Of a DNA stretch of 64,000 nt, positions 44,240 to 53,036 are shown piece by piece. The DNA lies in contig JAUSFB010000068.1 of NCBI GenBank assembly GCA_030651575.1, positions 124,001 through 188,000 on the forward strand. Direction: 5' to 3'. A program made the translations under genes and the position numbers. Within the stretch, counting starts at the first letter, position 1. Each line of letters opens with the position of its first letter. The notes below the pieces were generated by a model. It had not been told where the DNA came from. It saw only the letters and a program-made list of their open reading frames with translations, and made no database searches. This DNA is from Phaeospirillum sp. GTDB taxonomy: Bacteria > Pseudomonadota > Alphaproteobacteria > Rhodospirillales > Magnetospirillaceae.

Positions 44240-45325
44240 ATGACGAGGGGGAGCAGAGTCATAATGCTGGCGTTGGGGGTCTTGGCCTCCGTCGCGGCGT
44301 CCCCTGTGGGCGCGCAGATGGTGATCGGCGGCAGCCGCCCCAGCGTCGACGTCAATTGGGACGTGCTGGACAAGCTGGGGCCGGAACCGACCCTCCCCGG
44401 TCTGGTGACCCGCAAGCCGCAACCGGTCAAGCCGGCCGCCTCGACTCATCAGGGTGTCGTGTTCAAGCCCTATGGCGGCGGCCCGGCCGTGTCCGCTTCT
44501 GCCGCCGCCGTCGCCCCCAGGGTCGTAAAGCCGGCCAAGGAGAAGGTGGCCAAGGTCGTCGCTCCGGAGGCCGTCGCATCCAAGGTCGCGAAGCCGGTCG
44601 TCGAAGAGCCCAAGATCGCCGAGATTGCCAGCGTGCCGCCGATGGAGAAAACGACGGCCCCGGCGCAACCGCCCAAGCCGCCCAAGGTCGAACTGGCCGC
44701 TGAAGTTCCACCGCCGCCCAAGGCGGCCGCCAAGTCCGCGCCCGAAAGCAAGGTCGCGGTTCCGCCGGCTCCGGTCCCAGTGGCTCCGCCGCCGCCGGCT
44801 CCCGCCAAGGTCGAGCCCGTTCCCAGCGCCATTCAGTTCGCCAAGGCGCCGGAGGCTCCCCCTGCCATCGTCGCACCTGCGCCGCTTCCTCTTCCCGTGG
44901 TTGTCGCGCCGCCGCCGGCCCCCGTTGCTCCTCCGGCTCCGGTGGTGCAGCCCTCCGCTCTGCCGCAGCAGCTGGCTGCCGTCGCGCCGGCGGTTTCCAG
45001 CCCGGTTCGCAAGGGGGATAATCTGTCGGTTCTGTTCGCGGTCGAAAGCGAGCATCTGCCCGATTCCGCCCGGAGCGACCTGGAAAAGCTCGCTCAGAAG
45101 ATGGAGCGGGACGATGGGTTGACCCTGCAACTGCTGGCCTATGCCGCCGGAGACGAGGCCAATGCCAGCAAGGCGCGTCGGTTGTCGCTGACCCGCGCCC
45201 TGAAGGTCCGCACCTATCTGATGGAGTTGGGCGTTCGCTCGACCAGGATCGAGGTCCGCGCCCTTGGCAACAAGATCGAGGGCGGCGCCGCCGACCGTGT
45301 CGATCTGGTGCTGGGCAACCGCTGA
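44240..45325 (+). CDS. Proline/alanine-rich OmpA-like envelope protein
   Basis: A 361-aa protein. Signal peptide about 1-25 (ends P-V-G-A-Q). Residues about 60-265 are a low-complexity linker of Pro, Ala, Lys and Val. The C-terminal 100 residues are an OmpA-like peptidoglycan-binding domain (N-L-S-V-L-F-A-V-E-S-E-H-L-P, then R-R-L-S-L-T-R-A-L-K-V-R). It probably spans the periplasm. The polyproline runs would make it EF-P dependent. A strong terminator follows 13 bp after the stop. Confidence 0.82.
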   Translation: MTRGSRVIMLALGVLASVAASPVGAQMVIGGSRPSVDVNWDVLDKLGPEPTLPGLVTRKPQPVKPAASTHQGVVFKPYGGGPAVSASAAAVAPRVVKPAKEKVAKVVAPEAVASKVAKPVVEEPKIAEIASVPPMEKTTAPAQPPKPPKVELAAEVPPPPKAAAKSAPESKVAVPPAPVPVAPPPPAPAKVEPVPSAIQFAKAPEAPPAIVAPAPLPLPVVVAPPPAPVAPPAPVVQPSALPQQLAAVAPAVSSPVRKGDNLSVLFAVESEHLPDSARSDLEKLAQKMERDDGLTLQLLAYAAGDEANASKARRLSLTRALKVRTYLMELGVRSTRIEVRALGNKIEGGAADRVDLVLGNR

Positions 45326-45338
45326 TTTCACGATGCCC

Positions 45339-45371
45339 AAAGGCCCGACCGGCAACGCCGGTCGGGCCTTT
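45339..45371 (+). terminator. Intrinsic terminator after the OmpA-like gene
   Basis: A perfect 15-bp stem (AAAGGCCCGACCGGC with its complement) with AAC loop, followed by GTCATTTTA. Confidence 0.85.
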
Positions 45372-45465
45372 GTCATTTTAGGGCTGTCGCTATCGCCTTT
45401 GAACGGCCACAATCACCGGCCAGGATCCCCGGCCGGCTTTCTCTGACCTTCCGAGCGCACCCGTC

Positions 45466-46605
45466 ATGACCCGTCCCAACCGCTTCATCTTTCGAATGGT
45501 CGCGTTCCTGGTCGCCGTCGCGGCGGTGGCCGGGGTGCTGTACGAGGGTCTGACCCTGGCCTTTGCCCATAATCCGGCGCTCAACGGACTGATCCTCGGC
45601 GTGTTCCTGTCGGGCATCGTCTTGAACTTTCATCAGGTTCTGCTGCTGCGGCCCGAGGTCGAGTGGCTGGAAAGCTGGCGGCGCGGCCAGCCGGCCCTGT
45701 CGGGGCAATTGCGGTTGCTGGCGCCCATGGCCAGCATGTTGGGCGAGCGGCAGGGGCGGATGAACCTGTCGGCCATGGCGTTGCGCTCGGTGCTGGATTC
45801 CATCGCGGCGCGGTTGGAGGAGCAGCGCGACCTGTCGCGCTATGTGGTCGGGTTGATGATCTTTCTCGGCCTGCTGGGCACCTTCTGGGGCCTGACCAAG
45901 ACCGTGAGTTCGGTGGGCGAGGTGATCGGTTCGCTGGCGGTTAGCGGCGCCGACCCCGCCGCCGCTTTCGAGGGGCTCAAGCTTGGGCTGGCCAAGCCGC
46001 TCAACGGCATGGGCACCGCGTTCTCGACCTCGCTGTTCGGTCTGGCGGGCTCGCTGGCGCTGGGTTTTCTCGATCTTCAGTCGGGTCAGGCCCAGAACGC
46101 CTTTTATAACGAGCTGGAAGAATGGCTGGCCGGCCAGACCCGCATCGGCGGCAGTGGCGGCCCGGTGGCCATGGGCGATGATCAGCAGCAGTCGGTGCCG
46201 GCCTATATCCAGGCGTTGCTGGAGCAGACCGCCGACAGCCTCGATAACCTGCAACGGGTCATCAGCCGGGGGGAGGACAATCGCGGCAGCGTCAACGCCT
46301 CGCTGAATCAACTGACGGAAAAGCTGTCGACCCTTACCGACCACATGCGGGCCGAGCAGTCGTTGCTGTTGAAGCTGGGCGAGGGCCAGATCGAGACCCG
46401 TGGCCTGATGGCGCGTCTGGCGGACGGAGCCGGCGGTATCGATGAAACCACCCGTGGCCATATCCGGGGGATGGATGGTTCGCTGAAGCGGCTGGTGGAC
46501 GAGACGGTGGCCAGCCGCGAGGAGTTCGTGGCGGAACTGCGCTCGGAAATCCGGCTGCTGGCCCGCACCATCGCGGCCATCGCCGACGAGCCCATGGAGC
46601 GCTGA
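45466..46605 (+). CDS. MotA/TolQ/ExbB-like proton-channel protein
   Basis: A 379-aa membrane protein. Hydrophobic segments lie near residues 10-30, 40-60, 125-145 and 195-215. The third contains V-V-G-L-M-I-F-L-G-L-L-G-T-F-W-G-L and the fourth A-F-S-T-S-L-F-G-L-A-G-S-L-A-L-G-F, the hallmark pair of MotA/TolQ/ExbB channels. A long cytoplasmic helical tail follows. It pairs with the next gene, six bases away, as a stator- or Tol-like complex. Which process it powers is unknown. Confidence 0.85.
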   Translation: MTRPNRFIFRMVAFLVAVAAVAGVLYEGLTLAFAHNPALNGLILGVFLSGIVLNFHQVLLLRPEVEWLESWRRGQPALSGQLRLLAPMASMLGERQGRMNLSAMALRSVLDSIAARLEEQRDLSRYVVGLMIFLGLLGTFWGLTKTVSSVGEVIGSLAVSGADPAAAFEGLKLGLAKPLNGMGTAFSTSLFGLAGSLALGFLDLQSGQAQNAFYNELEEWLAGQTRIGGSGGPVAMGDDQQQSVPAYIQALLEQTADSLDNLQRVISRGEDNRGSVNASLNQLTEKLSTLTDHMRAEQSLLLKLGEGQIETRGLMARLADGAGGIDETTRGHIRGMDGSLKRLVDETVASREEFVAELRSEIRLLARTIAAIADEPMER

Positions 46606-46611
46606 TCCTTC

Positions 46612-47655
46612 ATGCCGCTGCCTCGCCGCGCCCGCCGCAGTATCGATATCTGGCCCGGATTCGTCGACGCCCTGGCGACGCTGATCATGGTCATCGTCTT
46701 TGTGCTGATGGTGTTCGTGCTGGCCCAGTATTTTCTGGGCCAGGCCCTATCGAACCGTCAGAAGGCGTTGGATGATCTGGGGCGCGATATGGCGTCCCTG
46801 GCCGAAACCCTGAACATGCAAAAGGCGGCTAACGCGGCGTTGCAGTCTGAACTGGTGGCCAGCAAGGCCGAGGCCAGCCGGATCGAGGCCTGGGCCGCCG
46901 GCCTCGGCCAGGATGTCGCCGCCCTGATGGCGCTGAAGGACGAGTTGGAAGCCAAGATCGCCCAGATGGACAAAAGCCTGGGCGAGAAGGAGGGCGCGTT
47001 GACCTCCGAGCGCAAGGTCTCCGACGAGGCCCGCGCCCAGGTGGCCTTGCTCAATCGCCAGATCGACGCCATGAAGCAGGAACTCGCCCGCATCGCTGCC
47101 GCCCTGGATGTCTCGGAGGCCCGCGACAAGGAGCAGAAGACCCAGATCGCCGATCTGGGCAAGCGGCTCAACGTCGCCCTGGCCGGCAAGGTCGAGGAGT
47201 TGCAGAAGTACCGCTCGGAATTCTTTGGGCGGCTGCGCAAGGTGCTGGGCGACCGGCCCGGCATCCGCATCGAGGGCGATCGCTTTGTATTCCAGTCGGA
47301 ACTGCTGTTCGACTCCGCCTCCGCCGAACTGGGCGTGCAGGGTATCGAGCAGGTGCGCAACCTCGCCGTCACCCTGAAGGATATCGCCAAGACCATGCCC
47401 AAGGGGGTCAATTGGGTGCTGCGGATCGACGGCCACACCGACAAGCGTCCCATCGTCTCGGGCCGCTATCCGTCCAATTGGGAGCTGTCGACCGCTCGGG
47501 CCATCACCGTCTTGCGGACCCTGGCCGCCAATGGCGTGCCCAAGGACCGTCTGGCGGCGGCCGGGTTTGGCGAGTTTCAGCCGTTGGACAATGCCGATAA
47601 CGAGGCGGCCTACGCCAAAAACCGGCGGATCGAGATTCGGTTCGATCAGCGGTAG
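46612..47655 (+). CDS. MotB/OmpA-like peptidoglycan-binding partner
   Basis: A 347-aa protein. One N-terminal membrane helix contains I-W-P-G-F-V-D-A-L-A-T-L-I-M-V, whose aspartate is placed like the proton-carrying Asp of MotB. A long coiled coil (about 45-200) leads to an OmpA/MotB domain (L-L-F-D-S-A-S-A-E-L, D-G-H-T-D-K-R-P-I, R-R-I-E-I-R-F). It forms the stator-like partner of the preceding gene. Confidence 0.86.
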   Translation: MPLPRRARRSIDIWPGFVDALATLIMVIVFVLMVFVLAQYFLGQALSNRQKALDDLGRDMASLAETLNMQKAANAALQSELVASKAEASRIEAWAAGLGQDVAALMALKDELEAKIAQMDKSLGEKEGALTSERKVSDEARAQVALLNRQIDAMKQELARIAAALDVSEARDKEQKTQIADLGKRLNVALAGKVEELQKYRSEFFGRLRKVLGDRPGIRIEGDRFVFQSELLFDSASAELGVQGIEQVRNLAVTLKDIAKTMPKGVNWVLRIDGHTDKRPIVSGRYPSNWELSTARAITVLRTLAANGVPKDRLAAAGFGEFQPLDNADNEAAYAKNRRIEIRFDQR

Positions 47656-47689
47656 CCCGCCACCGTCTTCGCCTCCCGTGCGGAGGAGT

Positions 47690-47770
47690 CTAGGACAGAG
47701 TCGCGTCGGGGGCGGATTTGGCGCTCAGATACGCGACGAGGGTGGAGAACAACTCGATCAGAAGATACAT
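47690..47770 (-). CDS. Possible 26-residue hydrophobic small protein
   Basis: A 26-codon frame, M-Y-L-L-I-E-L-F-S-T-L-V-A-Y-L-S then a polar tail. Its ATG has AGGAGGG five bases upstream, an almost ideal ribosome-binding site. It lies 116 bp beyond hypX on the same strand, at the end of the hydrogenase operon. The first 16 residues could be a short membrane helix. No homologue is known to me, so coding is inferred from the ribosome-binding site alone. Confidence 0.4.
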   Translation of the reverse strand: MYLLIELFSTLVAYLSAKSAPDATLS

Positions 47771-47886
47771 GGAACCCTCCTGGGGGCTGATGCTGCGATG
47801 CAACATATTGAGCCCGGAATGGTTCTCACCGTCCATGCTATTCCGGAGTCCCGCCCATGCCGGGTGGGGTTGCCCCACCCTTTGGA

Positions 47887-49533
47887 TCAGGCGCGCGATT
47901 TGCTGCGGTGACGCGCCAGATATAGGGGTGTGCGGCTTTTCGGCAGTTTGTGGATGAAGTTGAACCGGGCCACATGGTAGCTGGGATCGAAACCGTAGAA
48001 GTTCAGCTTCATATGCTCCAACTCCTCGGCGCGGTACTGTTCCAGCGGCTTGGCGGCTTCGTCGGCGGCGCGGGTCAGGCGTTTGGCGATCAGGCGTTCG
48101 TCCAGGGCGGGGTCGGCGGCCAGGGCTTCGGCCATTTCCTCCACCAGACGACGGAACTCGGGCACATCGCGGCCAAAGCGGGAATCGATCAGTCCCAGGC
48201 GCTCGGCCTCCTCGGCACCCACGGGCAGGCGGGCTTTCACCACCTCCTGGGCCTTGGCCTCGCCGCAGCGGCGCGGCAGCAGATAGGTCCAGTACTCCGA
48301 GCCGAACAGGTTGCCCATACCCTTGTAATGGGGGTTCAGCACCACGCCGTCGCGGGCCAGCACCAGATCGGCGGCCAGGGCCATGAATACCCCGCCGGCC
48401 CCCGCGTTGCCATGCATGGCGGCGAGGGTGAGGTGGCTGCCGCAGGTGATGATCGCGCGGCACAGATCGTTCATGGCGTTGATGTTGCGCCAGGACTCCT
48501 CGGCCGGGCTGGCGGCGGCCTCGATGGTGCACAGATGAATGCCGTTGGACCAGAAATCCGGCCCGCCCATCAGCGCGATTACCTTGGTGGGGCGCTGAGT
48601 GGCGGCGATGAAGGCGTCGGTCAGCCGCCGGCACTGATCGGTGCTCATGGCGCCGTTGACGAAGGGGAAGTGAAGATAGCCGACGCCGTGGCGCTCATCA
48701 TACCACAGGTCGTGATAGCCCGGCGTCTCGGGCAGGGCTTCCAGACCGGTCAGTACGGTCGTGGCCGGGAGCTTGAGGGCATGGTCCTCCTTGGCGCGCA
48801 GATGGCCGATCCATACTGCGCCGTCGGTGGTGGCCCGTGCGATGGCTCCGCCGTGGCGGGCGATCAGGTCGCCGGGCCGACCGGCGAGGCCGTTGGCGGC
48901 ATGGGCGTCGTGCAGGTAGACCGCCCGGTCATGGATACGATCCAGCAGGCCGGGGGTTCCGTCGGCGGAGCGGATCTTTCTTAGAACGGCGGCGGTGTCG
49001 TCGCGGTCCCAGTCGATGGCGCGGTCGGCCTGTTTGATGGCCGGCTTCCAGGTGGAGGCGGCCGGGCGACCGACCGGTCCGTCGGGGAGTCTGTCCAGGG
49101 CTTCCAGCACCGCCGCCACCGCCGCGTCGGCCACCTCGTTGCGGTAGAGGCTGGATTTGGAGGCCTGACGCAGCGGGAAAGTGCGGCTGGCCCAGACCGG
49201 GCCGCCATCCATCTCGGCCTCGGCCTGCAACACGGTGACGCCCCAGGTCTCGCGGCCCTCCAGGATGGCCCAGTCCAGCGCCGCCGGCCCCCGGTCGCCT
49301 TCGGGGCCGGGATGGACCACCAGACAAAGGTGGTTTTTCCAGACTGCTTCCGGGATGGCGCGTTTGAGGAACGGCGCGACGATCAGGTCCGGCTTGGCCA
49401 GCGTCACCGCTTCCAGGGTGACGGCGTCGTTGACGTCGAACTCCAGGGTGACGGCGTGGCCACGGCCGCCCAGCTCGACCCACAGGCGCTGGGTGAGCGA
49501 GTTGAAGGAGTGAGCGAGGAGGAGGATGCGCAT
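47887..49533 (-). CDS. hypX: Hydrogenase maturation factor HypX
   Basis: A 548-aa two-domain protein. The N-terminal half resembles formyl-THF-binding formyltransferases (V-V-H-P-G-P-E-G-D-R-G-P-A-A-L-D-W-A). The C-terminal half is an enoyl-CoA hydratase/crotonase fold (L-T-L-A-A-M-H-G-N-A-G-A-G-G-V-F). HypX makes CO for the NiFe site from formyl-THF during aerobic growth, so its presence suggests hydrogenase assembly in air. It overlaps the hypE stop by one base. Last large gene of the operon. Confidence 0.93.
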   Translation of the reverse strand: MRILLLAHSFNSLTQRLWVELGGRGHAVTLEFDVNDAVTLEAVTLAKPDLIVAPFLKRAIPEAVWKNHLCLVVHPGPEGDRGPAALDWAILEGRETWGVTVLQAEAEMDGGPVWASRTFPLRQASKSSLYRNEVADAAVAAVLEALDRLPDGPVGRPAASTWKPAIKQADRAIDWDRDDTAAVLRKIRSADGTPGLLDRIHDRAVYLHDAHAANGLAGRPGDLIARHGGAIARATTDGAVWIGHLRAKEDHALKLPATTVLTGLEALPETPGYHDLWYDERHGVGYLHFPFVNGAMSTDQCRRLTDAFIAATQRPTKVIALMGGPDFWSNGIHLCTIEAAASPAEESWRNINAMNDLCRAIITCGSHLTLAAMHGNAGAGGVFMALAADLVLARDGVVLNPHYKGMGNLFGSEYWTYLLPRRCGEAKAQEVVKARLPVGAEEAERLGLIDSRFGRDVPEFRRLVEEMAEALAADPALDERLIAKRLTRAADEAAKPLEQYRAEELEHMKLNFYGFDPSYHVARFNFIHKLPKSRTPLYLARHRSKSRA

Positions 49534-50582
49534 CAGCAGATCCTCGGCAGTTGCTCGCCGGCCAGCCAATCCACCACCCGCATGCCGCCCATGCCGGTCC
49601 GCATCTGGACGAAGTGGTGGGAATCGTCGCGGCAGCTTCCGATGCGGGTGGCGTCGGCTCCCAGGGGGTGGGCGCGCATGACCGCCAGCAGGGCCTCGGC
49701 ATCGGCCTCGGCGCAGATGCAGATCAGCTTGCCCTCGTTGGCGACGTAAAGCGGGTCGAGGCCCAGCAGCTCGCAGGCGCCGCGCACCTCGGGCCGCACC
49801 GGCACCAGGGCTTCTTCGATCAGCATACCCACCGCCGATTGCGAGGCGATTTCGTTCAGGGTCGCGGCCAGCCCGCCCCGCGTCGGGTCGCGCAGCACAT
49901 GGATACCCGGCACGGCGGCGACCATCTTGGCCACCATTTCATGCAGCGCCGCCGAGTCCGATAAGATGGTGGTCTCGAAGCCCAGGGATTCGCGCTGGCT
50001 CATCACCGCGACGCCGTGGTCGCCCATGGTGCCGGAAATCAGGATGGCGTCGCCGGGGCGCGCCTTGTCGCCGGAAATTTCGACCCCGGCGGGCACCGTG
50101 CCGATACCGGCGGTGGTGATGAAGATGCCGTCGCCCTTGCCCTTTTCCACCACCTTGGTGTCGCCGGTGACCACCGGCACGCCGGCTTCCTTGCTGGCCT
50201 TGGCCATGGAAGCGACGATGCGGGCAAGGTCGGCCAGCGGGAAGCCTTCCTCGATGATGAAGCCGGCCGATAACGACAGCGGAACCGCCCCCGCCATGGC
50301 GATGTCGTTGACGGTGCCGTGGACGGCAAGGCTGCCGATATCGCCGCCGGGGAAGAACAGCGGACTGATGACATAGCCGTCGGTGGTCATCACCATGCGG
50401 CCGGCGGGAACGTCGAAGGCGGCCTGATCATTGCGTTGGTTCAGCGCCTCGTTGTCGAAGGCGGCGATGAACATTTCCTCGACCAGTTGGGCCATGGCGC
50501 GGCCGCCGCCGCCATGGGTAAGGTCGACCCGGCCATGAGTGAGGTCGAGCGGGCGGGGATGGGCGCGGCGGGGCAGGGTCAT
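49533..50582 (-). CDS. hypE: Hydrogenase maturation factor HypE
   Basis: A 349-aa PurM-like ATPase. It includes M-V-M-T-T-D-G-Y-V-I-S-P-L-F-F-P-G-G-D-I-G and D-P-T-R-G-G-L-A-A-T-L-N-E. It ends P-R-I-C, the terminal cysteine that HypF carbamoylates and HypE dehydrates to thiocyanate, donating CN to iron. It is coupled to hypD (ATGA) and hypX (TGATG). Confidence 0.97.
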   Translation of the reverse strand: MTLPRRAHPRPLDLTHGRVDLTHGGGGRAMAQLVEEMFIAAFDNEALNQRNDQAAFDVPAGRMVMTTDGYVISPLFFPGGDIGSLAVHGTVNDIAMAGAVPLSLSAGFIIEEGFPLADLARIVASMAKASKEAGVPVVTGDTKVVEKGKGDGIFITTAGIGTVPAGVEISGDKARPGDAILISGTMGDHGVAVMSQRESLGFETTILSDSAALHEMVAKMVAAVPGIHVLRDPTRGGLAATLNEIASQSAVGMLIEEALVPVRPEVRGACELLGLDPLYVANEGKLICICAEADAEALLAVMRAHPLGADATRIGSCRDDSHHFVQMRTGMGGMRVVDWLAGEQLPRIC

Positions 50583-51715
50583 TCACTCTTCTCCAGATCC
50601 CGGAACCGTCCATAGGTCCAGTGGGCGGCGCAGGCGCCCTCGGCCGAGACCATGCACGAGCCCATGGGGTTTTCCGGGGTACAGACGGTGCCGAACAGCT
50701 TGCAGTCGATGGGCTTCTTGACGCCGCGCAGAATGGCGCCGCATTCGCAGGCCTTGTTGTCCGGCGGCGAGTCCTGGGGCACGTCCCAGCGACGTTCGGC
50801 GTCCCAGGCGGCGAAGGGTTCCTTGAGGCGCAGCGCCGAATAGGGAACCAGCCCCAGGCCGCGCCACTCGAAGGAGCGCCGAAGCTCGAACATCTCGGCC
50901 ACCAGGGCCTTGGCCTTTTCGTTGCCGTCGCGGGTGACGGCGCGCGAGAACTCGTTCTCGACGTCGAAGCGGCCTTCGTTGATCTGGCGCACCAGCATCC
51001 GGACCGCCTGCATCACGTCCAGCGGCTCGAAGCCGGCGATCACCACCGGGCGCTGATACTCCTCGGCGAAGTACTCGTAGGGGCGCGAGCCGATGATGGT
51101 CGAGACATGGGCCGGGCCGATGAAGGCGTCCAGCTTGACGGTGCCCAGCGTGCGCACCTCTGGGCTGTCGAGGATCTGGGTGATGGCCGACGGCGTCAGC
51201 ACATGGTTGCAAAACACGCTGAAATTCGGAAGGTTCAGCGCCTGGGCCTGCTTGATCGCCACGGCGGTGGGCGGCGTGGTGGTCTCGAAGCCGATGGCGA
51301 AGAACACCACCTGGCGCTCCGGCATGGCCTGGGCCAGCTTCAGCGCGTCCAGGGTGGAGTAGACCATGCGGATGTCGCAGCCCTCGGCCTTGGCCTTCAA
51401 CAGCGATAATCGCTTCGAGCCCGGCACGCGCAGCATGTCGCCATAGGTGCACAGGGTGACGCCGTCCTGGCGAGCCAGCCAGATGGCGGCGTCGATGCGG
51501 CCCACCGGCAGGACGCAGACCGGACAGCCGGGGCCGTGGATCATCCGCACATTGGCGGGCAACAGGTCTTCCAACCCATAGCGCGAGATGGCGTGGGTAT
51601 GACCGCCGCAGAACTCCATGATGTGATAGGACCGCGCCGGGTCGGCTTCGGCGGCGATGGTTCGGGCGATGCCTTGGGCGACCGTTCCGTCGCGGAATTC
51701 GTCGATATACTTCAA
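50579..51715 (-). CDS. hypD: Hydrogenase maturation factor HypD
   Basis: A 378-aa Fe-S protein. It has F-C-G-G-H-T-H-A-I-S-R-Y-G, H-G-P-G-C-P-V-C-V-L-P and the C-terminal cluster cysteines (C-E-C-G-A-I-L, C-K-L-F-G-T-V-C and beyond). With HypC it builds the Fe(CN)2CO unit. The start is a TTG overlapping the hypC stop as TTGA; the open frame continues further but enters hypC in another phase. Confidence 0.96.
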   Translation of the reverse strand: MKYIDEFRDGTVAQGIARTIAAEADPARSYHIMEFCGGHTHAISRYGLEDLLPANVRMIHGPGCPVCVLPVGRIDAAIWLARQDGVTLCTYGDMLRVPGSKRLSLLKAKAEGCDIRMVYSTLDALKLAQAMPERQVVFFAIGFETTTPPTAVAIKQAQALNLPNFSVFCNHVLTPSAITQILDSPEVRTLGTVKLDAFIGPAHVSTIIGSRPYEYFAEEYQRPVVIAGFEPLDVMQAVRMLVRQINEGRFDVENEFSRAVTRDGNEKAKALVAEMFELRRSFEWRGLGLVPYSALRLKEPFAAWDAERRWDVPQDSPPDNKACECGAILRGVKKPIDCKLFGTVCTPENPMGSCMVSAEGACAAHWTYGRFRDLEKSE

Positions 51716-51948
51716 AGCGCCGGCTCCGCCTCGAACTGACTCAGTTCCTCGAACAGCGCCAGGGTCTTGGCGGCTTCCTCGGGATCGATCACCGACAGGG
51801 CATAGCCCACATGAACGATGACGTAGTCGCCCACCGTCACGTCGGATACCAGCGCCAGCGATACCGTCTTGGTGACGCCGCCCAGATTGACCTTGGCGGA
51901 ATCGTCGGGCAGCAATTCGGTCACCAGGGCGGGCAGGGCCAGACACAT
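51712..51948 (-). CDS. hypC: Hydrogenase maturation chaperone HypC
   Basis: A 78-aa HypC/HupF-family chaperone beginning M-C-L-A-L-P, with the essential Cys2. It contains V-G-D-Y-V-I-V-H-V-G-Y-A-L, the family core. It carries the iron-ligand assembly with HypD to the large subunit. A second member of the family (hupF) is encoded 3.4 kb upstream in the operon. Too short for long-frame searches, but the overlap with hypD makes it certain. Confidence 0.95.
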   Translation of the reverse strand: MCLALPALVTELLPDDSAKVNLGGVTKTVSLALVSDVTVGDYVIVHVGYALSVIDPEEAAKTLALFEELSQFEAEPAL

Positions 51949-51950
51949 GG

Positions 51951-53036
51951 TTAATTGTCCTCCAAAGTGGCGGCGATCCACGCCTGACCCAGACTTAATC
52001 CGGCATCGCCGGGCGAGACCTTGGCGGCGGTCAAGGGGTGAAGCCCCGCCTCTTGCAACCGTTTCACCAGCCCGGCGGTCAGCACCCGGTTGAGGAAGCA
52101 GCCTCCGCCCAGGGTTACCGTCTTGACGCCAGCGGTCTCCGCCGCTTGCGCCGCCCACTGGGTCAGCGCCTCGATCAGGGTTCCGTGGAACAGGTTGGCA
52201 CCTTTCACCGCATCGGCGCAAGACGACAGCCGCGCCAGCAACGGCAGCAGGTCCAGCACTCCATCGCCGATGGTCCAGCCGGCCGGGTCGACTTCGGGGC
52301 GGTCGGCCAGGGCCTCCAGCGCCATGGGGGCCTGACCCTCGAAGGCGGAGACCGGATGCAGCCCCAGCAGGCCGCAGGCGGCGTCGAACAGCCGGCCGGC
52401 GCTGGAGGTGACGGGGGAGTTCAATCCCTTGTCCAGCACTTGGCCCAGCCGGGCGGCGGCGGGAATGTCGCAAAAGCGGGTGGCGATCTCGTCGCCGCGC
52501 CCCAGCCGGTGCAAGACGCTGGCGGCCATGCGCCAGGGCTCGCGCGCCGCCATGTCGCCGCCGGGCTGGGCCAGCACGGCGAGGTGGCCGAGACGCTCAT
52601 AGCGGGGACCGTCGGCCAGCAGCAGTTCACCGCCCCAGGATTGGCTGGCGGGACCGAGGCCATAGCCGTCCAGCGACAGGGCGATCACCGGCCCGTCATG
52701 GCCGTGTTCGGCGGCGATGGCGGCGGCATGGGCGTGATGGTGCTGTACCGGGACTTGGGGCAGGTCGAGGCTTTGGGCAAAGCGGGTGGAATGGAAGTCG
52801 GGGTGAAGGTCGTGGGCGACCCGCACCGGGCGCACGCCCAACTCGGCCACCAGCGCCTCGACCGAGGCCTCGAACGCGGTGATGGCGTCGGGCGTGCCGA
52901 GGTCGCCATGGACGGCCGAAACGAAGGCCTCGGCGCCGCGGGTGACGCAGATGGTGTTCTTCAGGAACGGCCCCACCGCCAGCACCGAAGGCACGGCGCG
53001 GGGCAGGGGGACCATGATGGCGATGGCCGAACTCAT
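51951..53036 (-). CDS. hypF: Short HypF (C-terminal carbamoyltransferase half only)
   Basis: A 361-aa protein corresponding to the Kae1-like C-terminal part of HypF ([16 protein letters not shown], then G-G-C-F-L-N-R-V-L). The acylphosphatase, zinc-finger and YrdC-like domains of full HypF (about 750 aa) are missing. Such short forms occur in Ralstonia. The absent domains make carbamoyl-adenylate, so another protein must supply it. The start ATG overlaps the hypB stop and the frame is intact, so this is not a decayed gene. Confidence 0.9.
   Translation of the reverse strand: MSSAIAIMVPLPRAVPSVLAVGPFLKNTICVTRGAEAFVSAVHGDLGTPDAITAFEASVEALVAELGVRPVRVAHDLHPDFHSTRFAQSLDLPQVPVQHHHAHAAAIAAEHGHDGPVIALSLDGYGLGPASQSWGGELLLADGPRYERLGHLAVLAQPGGDMAAREPWRMAASVLHRLGRGDEIATRFCDIPAAARLGQVLDKGLNSPVTSSAGRLFDAACGLLGLHPVSAFEGQAPMALEALADRPEVDPAGWTIGDGVLDLLPLLARLSSCADAVKGANLFHGTLIEALTQWAAQAAETAGVKTVTLGGGCFLNRVLTAGLVKRLQEAGLHPLTAAKVSPGDAGLSLGQAWIAATLEDN

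Noticed and set aside
51951-53036. hypF as a decayed pseudogene
   Set aside because: The frame is intact, overlaps hypB by ATGA and matches known short HypF forms.
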